Assembly (NCBI GenBank): GCA_905160935.1 | Contig: CAJHZI010000310.1 | Span: 81,001-145,000, forward strand | Source: Enchytraeus crypticus | Lineage: Eukaryota; Annelida; Clitellata; Enchytraeida; Enchytraeidae | DNA: 64,000 nucleotides | Direction: 5' to 3' | Shown here: piece by piece, positions 10,268-21,145 of the stretch | How positions within the stretch are numbered: the stretch's first letter is position 1 | How the letters are laid out: each line of letters starts with the position of its first letter | Program-made: the position numbers and the translations under genes | Notes under the pieces: model-generated | The model's database searches: none | The model's input: only the letters and a program-made list of their open reading frames with translations | What the model was told of the DNA's origin: nothing

Positions 10268-10770
10268 CTTAGTGCACTGCCTACTGGCAGGTCCATGGTA
10301 TATAGCGCCTCCACTCTTCTCTGTCATCCGCTTTCCTCTTCATGTCCACATATGAATGGGTCTTTAAATCATCTTACATACCTAATCTCGGCCTACCTCT
10401 GCCACTCTTTCCTTCCATTCTACCTTCTACATGTATGACTCCTTTTAATAGACCTTTCCCCATAGAATGTGTCCTATCCAACTCGTCTTCCTATTTCTTA
10501 ATACATTTATCAACTGTCTATATGTCCCAACTCTCTCCAGAACTTTCTTATTTATAACCTTTTGAGTTCAGTTAATCCTCTCCATTCTTCTCCATATCCA
10601 TATTTCCAATGCCTCCAATTTCCTAATATGTTCATTCCTTAAGGTCCATGTTTGCAATATGTTTAGGTCACATCCATACATTAGCGTGGTCCAAACCAAA
10701 GTTTTTAAATATTTTAAATAAGGATAAATATTTAGACTGTTTGTTTTAATTGAGAAATTATTAATGGAAT
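10268..10770 (-). pseudogene. Family A LINE fragment, longest copy of RT tail
   Basis: This is the longest copy of family A. On the minus strand it yields LRNEHIRKLEALEIWIWRRM, then KVINKKVLERVGTYRQL, RKTSWIGHIL and GKSGRGRPRLG in order, with frame breaks. That is the thumb-to-C-terminal segment of a LINE reverse transcriptase. The 3' end carries the stem-loop CTGCCAGTAGGCAG followed by TGCACTAAGAAGAAG. The catalytic palm is not present. Confidence 0.85.
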
Positions 10771-11025
10771 TATTAAAGGGTTTATATATGTAAAAGAGAA
10801 ATGAAAACTTACGAACAGAATAAAGTAGGATTATCTCCTGTATATAGGCCTACTAGAGATGTTGTATTGGCTGCTGGTCTTCATATAAGGTTGATTTAAA
10901 TTAGATACCAATTAACAACACGTACATTATGTTATTAGATAACAACATATTAATATTTCTCTATAGGAATTTGTTTCGTGAACAAGAAAATTTTCTTAAA
11001 TCTTGGAAAAAGGGTCATAGAAACT

Positions 11026-11432
11026 TTATATCAGTGGCTTGGGGTGATAGGAATATGTGTCTTGAACTAATCATATAATATACTAAAGCGAGAGACAAAG
11101 AGACATAGTGAGAGACACAGACATTTAATATACTTAGAGACATAGAGACATAGAGAAACATAGAGTGAGACATAGCAACTAATATCGGTGGCTTCGGTGG
11201 AAGCCACTGAAACTGTTCTATAGTATATCTGTTATAGGAATGTGTGTCTTGAACTAAGCATTTAATATACTAGAGTGGGAGACAAAGAAACATAGTGAGA
11301 GACACAGACATTAAATATACTAGAGTGAGACCTAGAGAGACACATAGACAGAGATAGAGACATAGAGAAACATAGAGAGAGACATAGAAACTAATATCAG
11401 TGGCTTCGGTGGAAGCCACTGATATTAGTTTC
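11026..11432 (+). repeat. Tandem ~190 bp duplication ending in hairpins
   Basis: Two diverged copies (about 11026-11214 and 11222-11432). Each runs from TAGGAATRTGTGTCTTGAAC through GAGACATAG-rich sequence to ACTAATATC and a hairpin built on GTGGCTTC/GAAGCCAC. Confidence 0.85.
11387..11432. repeat. Perfect 21-bp inverted repeat, 4-nt loop
   Basis: Left arm 11387-11407 and right arm 11412-11432 pair without mismatch around loop GGTG. The inner eight pairs are GTGGCTTC/GAAGCCAC. Confidence 0.97.
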
Positions 11433-11479
11433 ATTGGTTTTCAATTATATTATTTTGTATTTATTTGTTTCATTGTTAC

Positions 11480-11521
11480 TTCAACATTCGGTGGCTTCCA
11501 CTGAAGCCACCGAATGTTGAA
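11480..11521. repeat. Perfect 19-bp inverted repeat, 4-nt loop
   Basis: Arms 11480-11498 and 11503-11521 pair perfectly around CACT. The inner stem is the same GTGGCTTC/GAAGCCAC, but the outer ten pairs (CAACATTCG side) are unrelated to those at 11387. Confidence 0.97.
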
Positions 11522-12042
11522 TTTACATTCAAAAAGAACAGCAGGGATCCGAACTCTAAAATGAACTTTAAAATGTTCCTATAAATAAACTAAGATACTA
11601 TCTAAGAGTTTGTTGGAATAACTGAAATATAAATACATTAAAGTGCTAATATAACATAACGACACTAGGTCAGAAAGCACAACTGCTTGTTTGAGACCCA
11701 CACGAAATAAAATAAAAACTTACCTACACATCCTGCATAGCATAACATATTAAACACATTTTACTTAATAACCAGTACTAATACAGGAAACCAGCACACC
11801 TGTACTATTAACCTGTACACTAACAGGTACAAATACTATTCAATATGCTAACACTTGTCAAATTACAATATACCTAGGCCTACACATCCTCAAAACCACA
11901 CATACCAAACATTACAGCAAAAGACAATAACCATTTTATACAAAAAAAAGCTTAATAAACAATATCAACTTTACTTAACTATCAAAACTTATACACTTTA
12001 ATAGGACTGGGCAAACCCACAACTCAGCCTATTACTTTTCTA
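11522..12042. other. AT-rich sequence, probable LINE 3' UTR
   Basis: Lies 3' of the minus-strand LINE remnant. Non-coding in all frames of any note. Confidence 0.4.
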
Positions 12043-12475
12043 TTAATACTTCACACTTTCCCTACAACACTTTATATACTTATCATAGCTATTCTTAAAT
12101 TGATTGACAGATTCGGCCTCAACGACCTCCTCTGGCAGTCCGTTCCAAACACCAACAACTCTCTGACTGAAAATTTTTTTGCGTATATCAAGCCTACTTC
12201 TAAATTTAATTAACTTGTATTTGTGTCCTCTAGTTCTGTTATAATTTGCTACTTGAAACAAATAGTTATAATTTACTTTACTGAAACCATTAAGCATCTT
12301 ATAAACTTCTATTAAATCGCCTCTAACCCTTCTCTCTTCTAAAGATAACAATCCAGTACATTTAAAGCGATTTTCATAATTGACATTACTACATTTCTTA
12401 ATTAATTTTGTGGCTCTGGCTTGGACTTTCTCTAATTTCTCTATATAAATATAGAATAAGTCGGTTGATAGTTAA
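12043..12475 (-). pseudogene. CR1/Jockey-like LINE, RT C-terminal end
   Basis: One open minus-strand frame runs about 140 codons: EKLEKVQARATKLIKK, LLSLEERRVRGDLIEVYKML, TRGHKYKLIK, then a FSQRVVGVWNGLPEEVVEAE segment, SVNQFKNSYDKY and a stop near 12047. This is the classic C-terminus of CR1/Jockey-group reverse transcriptases. The fragment is intact in frame but 5'-truncated close to a (TA)n tract at 12509, so it lacks the catalytic domain and cannot act alone. It is probably young, given the open frame. Confidence 0.9.
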
Positions 12476-12501
12476 AACGACAATAAAGTATCAGTAAATA
12501 T

Positions 12502-12508
<7 letters not shown>

Positions 12509-12570
<62 letters not shown>
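12509..12570. repeat. (TA)n microsatellite
   Basis: TA tract next to the 5' truncation point of the LINE at 12043-12475. Confidence 0.97.
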
Positions 12571-12571
<1 letters not shown>

Positions 12572-13072
12572 TTTTTAGTCACCATAGATGGCCATTAATA
12601 TTATACGGTATTACCCTACTTCAAGAACAACGACAAATATAATGAAGTAATTTTGTTACTGCAGTTATTGAATGTTATTTATATCTGGTTATGTTAGTTA
12701 TAAATTTTTAAAATAAAAGGTTATAATATAATTCTGAGTTATTTTATATTCAATCGTATAAATAATGAGCTTGGATTGTATCCAGAAATCTGCGTGATCA
12801 TTTTTTACTAATAGTGAATTATCCTTTGGAAAAATTATCCTTTGGAGAACATTTAAAATTTTCATACCAATGTGTGTAGTAAAATAATTAAGATATTTTC
12901 CCCATAAATGTAGCGCTGGTATTATTATACGTCATTAGTGTACTTAAGTTAATTAGTTAACATTCTATTTTCTAAAGTGCATCAGTTACATTATGATATT
13001 TTTTTAAATAACTGATTTGTAGTGTTAAGCGCTCTTATTCTGCCTCACCTTTGCTACAACAAACGCAAAGCT
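12571..13072. other. AT-rich spacer
   Basis: No gene or retroposon recognised. Confidence 0.55.
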
Positions 13073-13203
13073 GTTAAAGCTATGGTTAACGTCAGTTTCC
13101 TCACTCGAAAGCGATGTTAGTGACGGGCGAGCCCAGAATTTTAACCCCGCACACACTGATCCGCTGTCGAGTATCTTACCGATATCGCCACTGGCACCAG
13201 CCA
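13073..13203 (-). repeat. S1 tRNA-derived SINE
   Basis: Nearly complete reverse copy with TTAACGTCAGTTTCCTCACT, GATCCGCTGTCGAGTATC and CGCCACTGGCACCAGCC. Confidence 0.85.
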
Positions 13204-13601
13204 CTTCAAATTTCTAGCTTAAATTTTCTGAACACACCTAATTCAAATCTTGCCTGACTACGTTCAAATGCCTGACTATTCAAATCCTGCCTGACTACGC
13301 TCAAATGAAGACTTATGAATTAAGTCTGTAATGAAGATTAACTCGAAAAAGTCAATACTGAAAATACACACTTCTTCTAGTGTACTGCCTAACAATGTAA
13401 GTATCAAGTACAGTATGTATATATCAGCAGGTAAGGTTGCCTTACAATATCATCAAATCTCATGAACAGGAGCCTTTACGATATCATCATGTAATATTTT
13501 CATACGCTGTATCATTAAATTAAATTGCTAATATACATGTACACTAGATCTTGATATCATATTGCGACTAGGGCCTACACCATATTATCATGGGATATTT
13601 T
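13204..13601. other. Spacer with small local duplication
   Basis: CCTGACTA(C)-containing motif repeated at 13250-13305. No gene seen. Confidence 0.5.
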
Positions 13602-13686
13602 CTAGTGCATTGCCTAACGGCAGGTCCATGGCTTGTACTCATCCAACTATTTCTATCACCAGCCTTCCTTTTCATCCCTATTTAAC
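13602..13686 (-). repeat. Family A diverged 3' end
   Basis: Reverse copy starting TAGTGCATTGCCTAACGGCA. The hairpin stem is preserved as TGCC/GGCA. Confidence 0.7.
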
Positions 13687-13863
13687 ACATATCATGTATT
13701 TACAGAATACAGGGTCACTAACTATGGGGTCTGACAGAGGTAGTACTTGTTAGTTACACTCCGCAAATCTGACTAATTCGAGCTATGTAATAATAAGCGA
13801 ATAAAGATTGTGTAATTGAACCCTATACCTATTGATCTTCTCCACAACCACAATTTCAATATT

Positions 13864-14040
13864 CTAGTTTCTGGTTAGTCTAACATCTACAGAAGAATAG
13901 TGATCAGGCTAACATCTACAGACGAATAGTGGTCAGTTTAACATCTACAGACGAATAGTGGTAATCAAACATCTACAGACGAATTGTGGTCAGTCTAACA
14001 TCTACAGACGAATAGTGGTAAGTCTAACATCTACATTTTA
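13864..14040. repeat. 29-bp minisatellite, about 6 copies
   Basis: Unit around TAACATCTACAGACGAATAG followed by TGGTCAGTC. Units diverge at the edges. Confidence 0.92.
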
Positions 14041-14265
14041 ATAGTGTCTATCAACCTTCAGAATTATGGAGTCACTGTGTGCCAGTAATTTGTGCATTCA
14101 CTTCCATATCAATAGTGCTCGATGTTGTCATTGATGCCTGTAGCACTCTGATAGTTGATATGTTATGTTTTGCTAAGTACATTCACTTTCAAGCGTGATG
14201 CTTGTCATATTAAATCTGTTTATCTGGTGTCTGTGTCTATGGTATAGCGTTACACTATACCATAA

Positions 14266-14432
14266 GTTGATCTCTCGCTCTCGCTCTCTCTTTCTCTCTC
14301 TATCCCCCTGTCTCTCCTATCTCTCTCTATCCCTCTCTCTCTCTCTCTTTCTCTCTCTATCACCCTCTCTCTCGCTCTCTCTCTCGCTCTCTCTCCTCTC
14401 TCTCTATCCCTCTCTCTCTCTCTCTCTCTCTA
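14266..14432. repeat. (CT)n-rich tract
   Basis: CTCTCTCTAT-type pyrimidine tract. Confidence 0.95.
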
Positions 14433-14599
14433 AGCTCCATTGCACTTGGTTCAGATGTCGTTAAAGGATTGGAAGTGAAATAACATGTCAAGTTAATGGA
14501 GGCGATCATAACTCATAATTTCTCTCTCATTACGCTCTCCGCTTGGTCACCGCTGTGCAGTTAAACAGCAGCCGTGCGTCTCTATGTAAACATTCTCCA

Positions 14600-14815
14600 T
14601 GCAAGCCTATACACAAACAATAAGGGTTTCTTTGTAATCCTGGGAGAAGCCGTATTTATCCCACGATATAGGCTACATAAGGTATGGATAAGGCATGGAC
14701 TTTGTGAAGGGATTAACTTTTTGATCTAAGCAGTGCTCTTATGGAGCGAGAAAACAAACTTTGAGTATGAATACGTACCTTGAACCTGCCACTTGGCAGT
14801 GCACTGAAGAGAGCG
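14600..14815 (+). repeat. Repeat B, 5'-truncated
   Basis: Contains GGCTACATAAGGTATGGATA, CTCTTATGGAGCGAGAAAAC and the terminal hairpin CTGCCACTTGGCAG followed by TGCACTGAAGAGAG. Full-length copies are at 29855 and 54505. Confidence 0.85.
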
Positions 14816-14847
14816 AAGAGAAATGTAAACCTGCTCCATGCAATCCG

Positions 14848-14985
14848 CTGGAGTCAGTAGCGATGTCGGTAAGATACTCGACCGCGGATCAGTATGTGCG
14901 GGTTCAAACACTGCGCTCGCCCGTCACTGATATCGCTTTTGAGTTAGGAAACTGACGTTAACATTAGCTTTTCCAGCTTTAATCC
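14848..14985 (+). repeat. S1 tRNA-derived SINE
   Basis: Full-length: CAGTAGCGATGTCGGTAAGA, GACCGCGGATCAGTATGTGC, B box GGGTTCAAA, then GTCACTGATATCGC and AGGAAACTGACGTTAACATT. Confidence 0.88.
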
Positions 14986-14989
14986 TATA

Positions 14990-15300
14990 TGCAACAATAA
15001 GGCGTTATTCTGGGCTATACAGCGCGTGTATTTATAGTTTCATTTGTGATTGATTGCAACTTAGCAACGGATAATGATTTGCTATATTTTGTTATCATAA
15101 CATAAGCAATGGTTTTAAATATAAAAAAGATCATTTCTTCCGCTTTTACGCTGAAAGTTTTTGCTGTAGATGAATATGTGTGATACATTATGTTAGGTCA
15201 TGGTACTGAATCTCATGGTATGATATGTTGCTGAATGGAATTACTTGATATTCTTTTGGTTTTTGAGATATTTAGTTATTGGTTTGGCGACATGAGGGGA
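14990..15300. other. Spacer without recognised features
   Basis: Unique AT-rich DNA with short GGTAC/GGTAT motifs. No gene seen. Confidence 0.5.
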
Positions 15301-15454
15301 AGTATAAGAAGAGACACACACAGAGATAATCAGACAGAGATTGAGAGATACTGAGAGAGATACAAGTCAAGCAGTGGATTGAATGAGGTGCACTGAGCGG
15401 AATTGAGGAGATGGGACTTGCAGGATTCACTGGAGCGAGATATTCCTCACCTCA

Positions 15455-15687
15455 CTTAATCCATCAAATCCACTCACAAACATCTCATCAATCCATCCGT
15501 CTCTCATCCTTTCATCTCTCATCCATTCATCTCTCATCCATTCATCTCTCATTCATTCATCTCTCATTCATTCATCTCTTATCCATTGATCTCTCATCCA
15601 TCTCTCATCCATTCAGCTCTCATCCATCTCTCATTCATTCATCTCTCATCCATTCATCTCTCATCCATGCATCTCTTATCCATTTAC
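15455..15687. repeat. CATTCATCTCTCAT 14-bp minisatellite
   Basis: About 15 copies of a CAT(C/T)CATTCATCTCT unit. The apparent Ser/His/Leu-rich frame is a repeat translation. Confidence 0.92.
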
Positions 15688-15784
15688 CGCTGTCAGTGAC
15701 GGACGAGCCCAGGATTTGAATCCATCACTTAGGACAACTGTTCCGCAGTCGAATAACTTATCGACATCTCCACTGACTCCAGCC
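15688..15784 (-). repeat. S1 SINE fragment
   Basis: tRNA-like half in reverse (GACGGACGAGCCCAGGATTT to CCACTGACTCCAGCC). The 3' domain is replaced by the minisatellite. Confidence 0.8.
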
Positions 15785-15799
15785 AGTCACGATGTCACT

Positions 15800-16112
15800 T
15801 TGCGTGTGTGTGAGTGCTACGTGTGTGTTTGATCACATTTGTGTCAGATGCAAAACATACATACGTATGTTTTGTATCTGTGTATGTGTGTTCTATACAG
15901 TGCGTCTGTATGCTTATATACATGTACATGTATGTGTGCAATGTTGTGTGTATGTACGTATATGTGTGTGTTTTATACTGTGTGTATGCCTGTTTATGTA
16001 TGTGTGTTATGTAGTATGTATGTGAATATATAAGTGTGTGTTTTATACTATGTGTAGGCATGTTCAAATGTGTGTATGTGTGTGTATGTATGTGTGTGTG
16101 TCACTATTCAGA
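15800..16112. repeat. TGTATGTGTG-rich tract
   Basis: Degenerate TG/TATG repeats. Multiple frames stay open only because of the composition. Confidence 0.85.
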
Positions 16113-16278
16113 GCAATTCGTAACACGTGGAATATCTCCAGTAATCAATCTTCATTCCTGTGTAACACGACATCTCTTCCAGTCTCTCTCCAGTCTTCCT
16201 CTGTCATAAGATCCTCGTGGACATCCCTAGGACTCTCTCCACTCTCACTCCATCCTCCTGAGAATCCCTCGCAGGATC

Positions 16279-16280
<2 letters not shown>

Positions 16281-16332
<52 letters not shown>
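16281..16332. repeat. (TA)n microsatellite
   Basis: Pure TA tract. Confidence 0.97.
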
Positions 16333-16334
<2 letters not shown>

Positions 16335-16335
<1 letters not shown>

Positions 16336-16682
16336 TCTAGTTCAGTTGTACACACCTCACGGGTTACGACCTGGTTCAGTTTTATTCACCTCATGGGTTA
16401 CACCCTAGTTCAGTTGTATACACCACACACCTCATGGGTTACACCCTAGTTCCGTTGTATACACCTCATGGGTTACACCATAGTTCAGTTGTATACACCT
16501 CATGGGTTATACCCTGGTTCAGTTTTATTCACCTCATGGGTTACACTCTAGTTCAGTTGTATACACCACACACCTCATGGGTTACACCCTAGTTCAGTGG
16601 TATACACCTCATGAGTTACACCCTAGTTCAGTTGTATACACCTCATGGGTTACACCCTGGTTCAGTTGTATCCACTATGCTC
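16335..16682. repeat. 35-bp minisatellite, about 10 copies
   Basis: Unit built on CCTCATGGGTTACACCCTAG then TTCAGTTGTATACAC. Copies vary by CACAC insertions and single-base changes. Confidence 0.95.
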
Positions 16683-16935
16683 TCCTATAACCACAGAGAG
16701 TCAACATCAGGGCTCAGGGAGGATTGGTGTAGCGTCAGGAAGGCCATTCATCTTAATATCGCCTTCAAGAGTCAGGATTGCCGGGATTTTATTAGAAACG
16801 GTCTTGTTATTGGTCCTCAGGGATTTGAAACTATTTCCTGTCTGAAAGGATTCAGGAGTGTAAGATCGAGGCTGGACTGACGGTACAAGTGTTTAAACCT
16901 CAGAGCATAAGCGGCATTGAAATGAAATGAAGATT
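16683..16935. other. Unassigned open-frame region
   Basis: Less AT-rich than its neighbours. Plus-strand frames give GSGRIGVASGRPFI and VRKAIHLNIAFKSQ, and the minus strand gives LEGDIKMNGLPDATP. None matches a domain I recognise and no frame is clearly better. It may be an old exon or transposon piece. Confidence 0.25.
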
Positions 16936-17001
16936 TAGAGGAAGATCTGACGAGGTCTAACTACGTCTGTAAGAGTTACCTCTAGTTCTTTTATATGCAT
17001 T

Positions 17002-17002
<1 letters not shown>

Positions 17003-17083
<81 letters not shown>

Positions 17084-17084
17084 C

Positions 17085-17140
<56 letters not shown>
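17003..17140. repeat. (CT)n plus (TA)n compound microsatellite
   Basis: CT run followed by two TA tracts separated by AAAAACATG. Confidence 0.97.
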
Positions 17141-17484
17141 GTATATGCGCGTCTCTATCGCTCTCTATCATCAAGGCTCACGTTTCTACTTGTAAGCTGC
17201 TTACACTATTCCTAACGAGCATTCCATGGATCTGTAGTTAATCCATTCGTAAAATGTCACAGCTTTTAATTTTTTCTTTTTGTCAAATATGTAGGCTAAT
17301 TATATAAACGGATCTTATACTGCGGTACTATCTTTGCCTGTCGGTTCAATGCTATTGTATGAAATAAAAAGTTAATTGAATTCTTCCACACAAATCTCTC
17401 TGTCCTTTGCTCATTATTCCAACGTCTCCATGTCTCTCGGCTATGTTACAGATATCAGTCATTCCAGGGAAAGCGGATGTAGTA

Positions 17485-17520
17485 TTGAATCACGTGACTC
17501 TAGCGCGCATGCGCAGATGT
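17485..17520. promoter_or_regulatory. E-box and NRF-1-like site cluster
   Basis: CACGTGAC (17491-17498) and a perfect GCGCATGCGC palindrome (17505-17514) lie 6 bp apart in an otherwise AT-rich region. In animals such pairs occur in CpG-type housekeeping promoters (USF/MITF-type and NRF-1 sites). No gene start is recognised next to them, so assignment as a promoter is inference. Confidence 0.35.
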
Positions 17521-17964
17521 AATCTGTCAAAACTGAAGATAAATGTTGATGAATCGATTGGAGGGGAGAGGGGAGAGTTATCATATTCGGAGGTAGCGAA
17601 ATGTCAATGCATTTGACAGGTAATTACTGCATCCCTTTAATCATGGGATATAAATGTCAAAGACATTTTTAAAAATGTCTCAGTAGCTCGAAGTGTAGAG
17701 AGTCAGGTAGCCTCAGTAAAGTGTTTATATTACCCATTATGAAGTGAATTGCATGCTTCTCTTGCTCGATGGAACTCACCAGGTAGTAACATCTAGGACA
17801 TTAGTAGGATCGGTGGATAGATGGATATAAAATAAAAAAATACACAGTGGTTCAAACACGTGGTAATTAAATTGATAGAAATACTATAGCATTTGAACAT
17901 ATGAATATCCATAACTTTAAATATCATGTGCTAAACGGTTGGACAGTGCATGGAAATGTAGCAG
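17521..17964. other. Spacer without recognised features
   Basis: Unique sequence with a short frame on the plus strand that I do not consider coding. Confidence 0.45.
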
Positions 17965-18312
17965 GTCCTGTCAATGTCCTAGATACTATGTGTATATGAT
18001 ACTATGGCTATATGATGCAATGTCTATACTATGTCCTAGATACTATGCCTATATGATACTATGTCTATACTATGTATTAGATACTATGCCTATATGATAC
18101 TATGTCTATACTATGTCCTAGATACTATGTCTATATGATACTATGTCTGTACTATGTCCTAGATACTATGTCTATATGATACAATGTCTATCCTATCTAT
18201 AGGATACAATGACTGTACTATGTCCTAGATACTATGTCTATATGATACAATGTCTATACTATGTCCTAGATACTATGTCTATATGATACAATGTCTATAC
18301 CATGTCCTAGAT
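17965..18312. repeat. 41-bp minisatellite, about 8 copies
   Basis: Unit built on ATGTCCTAGATACTATGTCT plus ATATGATACAATGTCTATACT. Internal sub-repeats of ATACTATGTC suggest growth from a smaller unit. Confidence 0.94.
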
Positions 18313-18317
18313 AACAT

Positions 18318-18390
18318 GTCCAAGGATGACGTCCATGACATCATCCTTGGATGAGGAAATGGACGTTAAACTTTCATTATTATTATACTA
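18318..18390 (+). repeat. S2 retroposon 3' end
   Basis: GATGACGTCCATGACATC, then GGATGAGGAAATGGACGTTAA and an ATT tail. A 10-bp hairpin (18320-18329 with 18341-18350) is formed by CCAAGGATGA/TCATCCTTGG. Confidence 0.75.
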
Positions 18391-18575
18391 CTGTATGCTA
18401 GACTTGCCTCAGAACTTTAACATATATAGAACCTGGTGTAATAGTCACTGAATGATGCTGACTGATGCTTCATTAATTAAAAATAGAACACTCACGTGTA
18501 CAATGTCTCTACGTTCTGCTCAAGCTGTAATTAGAATTGTCGACATTGTGGATGAGTTATTATAGGTTGTTGTTA

Positions 18576-18672
18576 TATTATAGGTTGATCTAAGAAGTGC
18601 TTTTATGGAACGAGAAAGCAGACTTGAGTAAGAATATGTACCTTGAACCTACAACTTGGCAGTGCACTGAAG
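18576..18672 (+). repeat. Repeat B, 3' part
   Basis: GATCTAAGAAGTGCTTTTAT through ACCTTGAACCTACAACTTGG to CAGTGCACTGAAGAGAGAG. The hairpin is damaged here (CTACAACTTGGCAG). Confidence 0.75.
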
Positions 18673-18729
18673 AGAGAGAGAGAGGGAGATAGGATGTAAA
18701 TGTATATACATGTATAGTCAGCAATGTAA

Positions 18730-18780
18730 TGGCTTTTTCGAGAGACGAAACTGGCGTTAATAGCGGTTATACAGCTTTTA
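18730..18780 (+). repeat. S1 SINE 3' domain fragment
   Basis: CGAGAGACGAAACTGGCGTTAA and a degraded tail. Confidence 0.55.
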
Positions 18781-19036
18781 CAAACTACCGTAAACGTAAC
18801 AGTAAAACTAATTAGTGACGTTTTGATACATTCATTCATAACAGATGAAGATTTAATCCTCAAATTAAGAAAGTTTTGATTTTACCTCACCTCACACCAT
18901 GTCCTCCCCTATCGCAATGAATCCATAAACCATACAGAGCTGAGCTCGGAGGAAGAGAAGAGAGACATTGGACACCGGTGAGATAATATGGATCGGAAGA
19001 GAGTTGATGTGTTTGGATTAGAGTCAAATTACCAGA

Positions 19037-19039
19037 ACT

Positions 19040-19077
<38 letters not shown>

Positions 19078-19132
19078 AAGAGAGAGAGAGAAAGAGAGAG
19101 AAAGAGTGAGAGAGAAAGAGAGAGAGAGGGAG

Positions 19133-19169
<37 letters not shown>

Positions 19170-19176
19170 GAGAGAA

Positions 19177-19218
<42 letters not shown>
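19037..19218. repeat. (GA)n microsatellite with AAAG variants
   Basis: About 180 bp of GA/GAAA repeats. Confidence 0.97.
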
Positions 19219-19219
<1 letters not shown>

Positions 19220-19244
19220 AGTACAAGTGATGTGACGAGTTTAC

Positions 19245-19545
19245 TAGGACTAGAGTATCAGTACTAGTGTACTAGTGTATGTTTTGTGTACTAGTATACG
19301 CTTAGTATATCAGTGTATGTAGTGTACTAGTGTATGTTGAGTGTACTAGTGTACAGTATGTTTAGTGAACCATTGCATGCTGGTGTCTACTAGTGTATGC
19401 CAGTTTACTAGTGTATGTTTAGTGTACTAGTGTATGTTTAGAGTACTAGTGTAAGCTAAATGAACTAGTGTATGATTAGTGTACTAGTGTATGTTTAGTG
19501 TACTAGTGTATGTTTAGTGTACTAGTGTATGTTTAGTGAATAGAT
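19245..19545. repeat. 19-bp minisatellite
   Basis: Unit GTGTACTAGTGTATGTTTA, about 15 copies, degraded at the left and uniform at the right. Confidence 0.93.
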
Positions 19546-19599
19546 AGTTCGTTTGAAAAGTAAAGAAATAAGTAAGTCAATACAGCATTCGCTAAATGA

Positions 19600-19745
19600 A
19601 ATAATTAATCAATCAATTAATCAATCAATCAAACAATCACTCCAACAATCAATCAATCAATTAATCAATCAATTAATCAATCAATCAATCGTTCATTCAT
19701 TCAATCATTCAATTAATCAATCAATCTATCTATTACAATCAATCT
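19600..19745. repeat. (AATC)n tetranucleotide tract
   Basis: AATCAATCAATT-type repeats. Confidence 0.93.
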
Positions 19746-20120
19746 ATCAACTGAACTACTAACACAGTATTTAATCGGTTTCTAGGTGAGTAAGTAGGAG
19801 CAATGATGGCCATTTTGACATTTTGAATGCAATTCGTAATTTCTTCAACTTGACAGTGAATCGAATGTAAGTGAACACAGTAAGTTCAATATAAGCGCAC
19901 AATTGTTACTGGTAGAAATATAAGTGAACACTATACATGTATGTTCATTTAAGCACCAGGCACACAAAACTTACTTGCGGAAATAAATGTGTATACTTAT
20001 ATTCCTATGGTGTGAATAAGTGTACACTGTATGTTCATTATAAGCGCACAATTGTTACTGGCAGAAATATTACAACTGAACGTGGAAGTCGCTAATAACT
20101 GGTTGTTACGAGTCTGCAGG
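19746..20120. repeat. Spacer with ~148-bp direct duplication
   Basis: ATAAGCGCACAATTGTTACT occurs at about 19890 and 20039 in similar flanks. No gene seen. Confidence 0.65.
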
Positions 20121-20154
20121 GATTAGCCGTGTGGCCGAGGATTAGGACCAGCAT

Positions 20155-20161
20155 AGAGAGC

Positions 20162-20217
<56 letters not shown>

Positions 20218-20570
20218 TAGGGAGAGCGAGAGAGATAAAGAGACGTTAAATAAAGAGGGAAATCGATTTTATAAAGAGAGAGACAAAGAGAGATATTCGG
20301 AGAGGGAGAGAAAGGGACGTTAAAAAAGAGAGACGTTGATGGTATAAATAGAATGGAGATTGTATAAATGTTGTGTGAGAAAGGGGGAGAGAGAGAGAGA
20401 GAGAGAGTGAGAGAGAGAGAGAGAGACAGACAGAGAGAAAGAATTTGAGAGAGAATGAGAGATGATAAATAAAGAGGAAGGCGAGTGTATAAAGAGAGAG
20501 AAAGAGGGAAGTAGAGGGAGAGAGAAGGAGAGGTAGAGAGGAAGGGATATAGAGCGAGGGGATGTTGTGA
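20155..20570. repeat. (GA)n-rich region
   Basis: Three purine blocks separated by GACGTTAAA and GATGGTATAAATAGA motifs. The long Ser/Leu frame on the minus strand is a translation of (CT)n. Confidence 0.92.
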
Positions 20571-20589
20571 TTGTGTAAGGGAGTGAGAC

Positions 20590-20848
20590 TGTAACGTCAT
20601 TATTACGGCTTTACTACGTCATCTCAGAATTGCTCGCTTCGTCTCTACCGCTCTATATCAGATTTACTTCATTACAATAAACCCACCCCCACACACTAGC
20701 ATAGCTCTTTCTACATCTCCCTTTCACTCTTCCTCTGCATATCTCCTCCCACTCTCTCTCATTATCTCTAATATATTCGCTCGATCTCTATCTCTCTATC
20801 TATCTCTCTATATTCTCTCTCCTTTTTTAGTAATATAATGTATCATCG
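20590..20848. other. CT-rich spacer
   Basis: Pyrimidine-rich, with TCTCTATC repeats from 20745. No gene. Confidence 0.6.
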
Positions 20849-20849
20849 C

Positions 20850-20960
20850 TTAGTGGTACAAGTCATGAAGTTTTAAATGACCAGATCTAAGATAACGTGA
20901 ACTGTCGTGGTTTCGATTCTCGGATAGCGCTGATCGGAGAGTAAAATCTCAGATATTATT
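20850..20960 (+). repeat. S3 SINE, diverged
   Basis: GTCATGAAGTTTTAAATGAC and GTCGTGGTTTCGATTCTCGG (B box) then GCGCTGATCGGAGAGTAAAA. Confidence 0.75.
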
Positions 20961-20989
20961 GATGGTCTTTATTTCTATCTCTTAATCAC

Positions 20990-21145
20990 AGCCATTGACG
21001 GGTTCATGGTATTTAAGTATAGAAAGCCTTCGCACCTTTTTGCATCCTTTTTCTCTTTATGTCCTCATACGAGTGGATCTTTAAAATCGTCCTAAACGAT
21101 TATACCATAATCCTTGAGATATTCTGCTTATGACGACGTAGGCCC
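20990..21145 (-). repeat. Family A variant 3' end
   Basis: Reverse copy with ATACGAGTGGATCTTTAAAA and an extension GACGACGTAGGCCCCTATGC also seen at 26215 and 55480. Strongly diverged. Confidence 0.6.

Noticed and set aside
11387..11521. Rho-independent terminators
   Set aside because: The hairpins lack a T-run and lie in eukaryotic sequence; the constant inner stem points to a repeated module instead.
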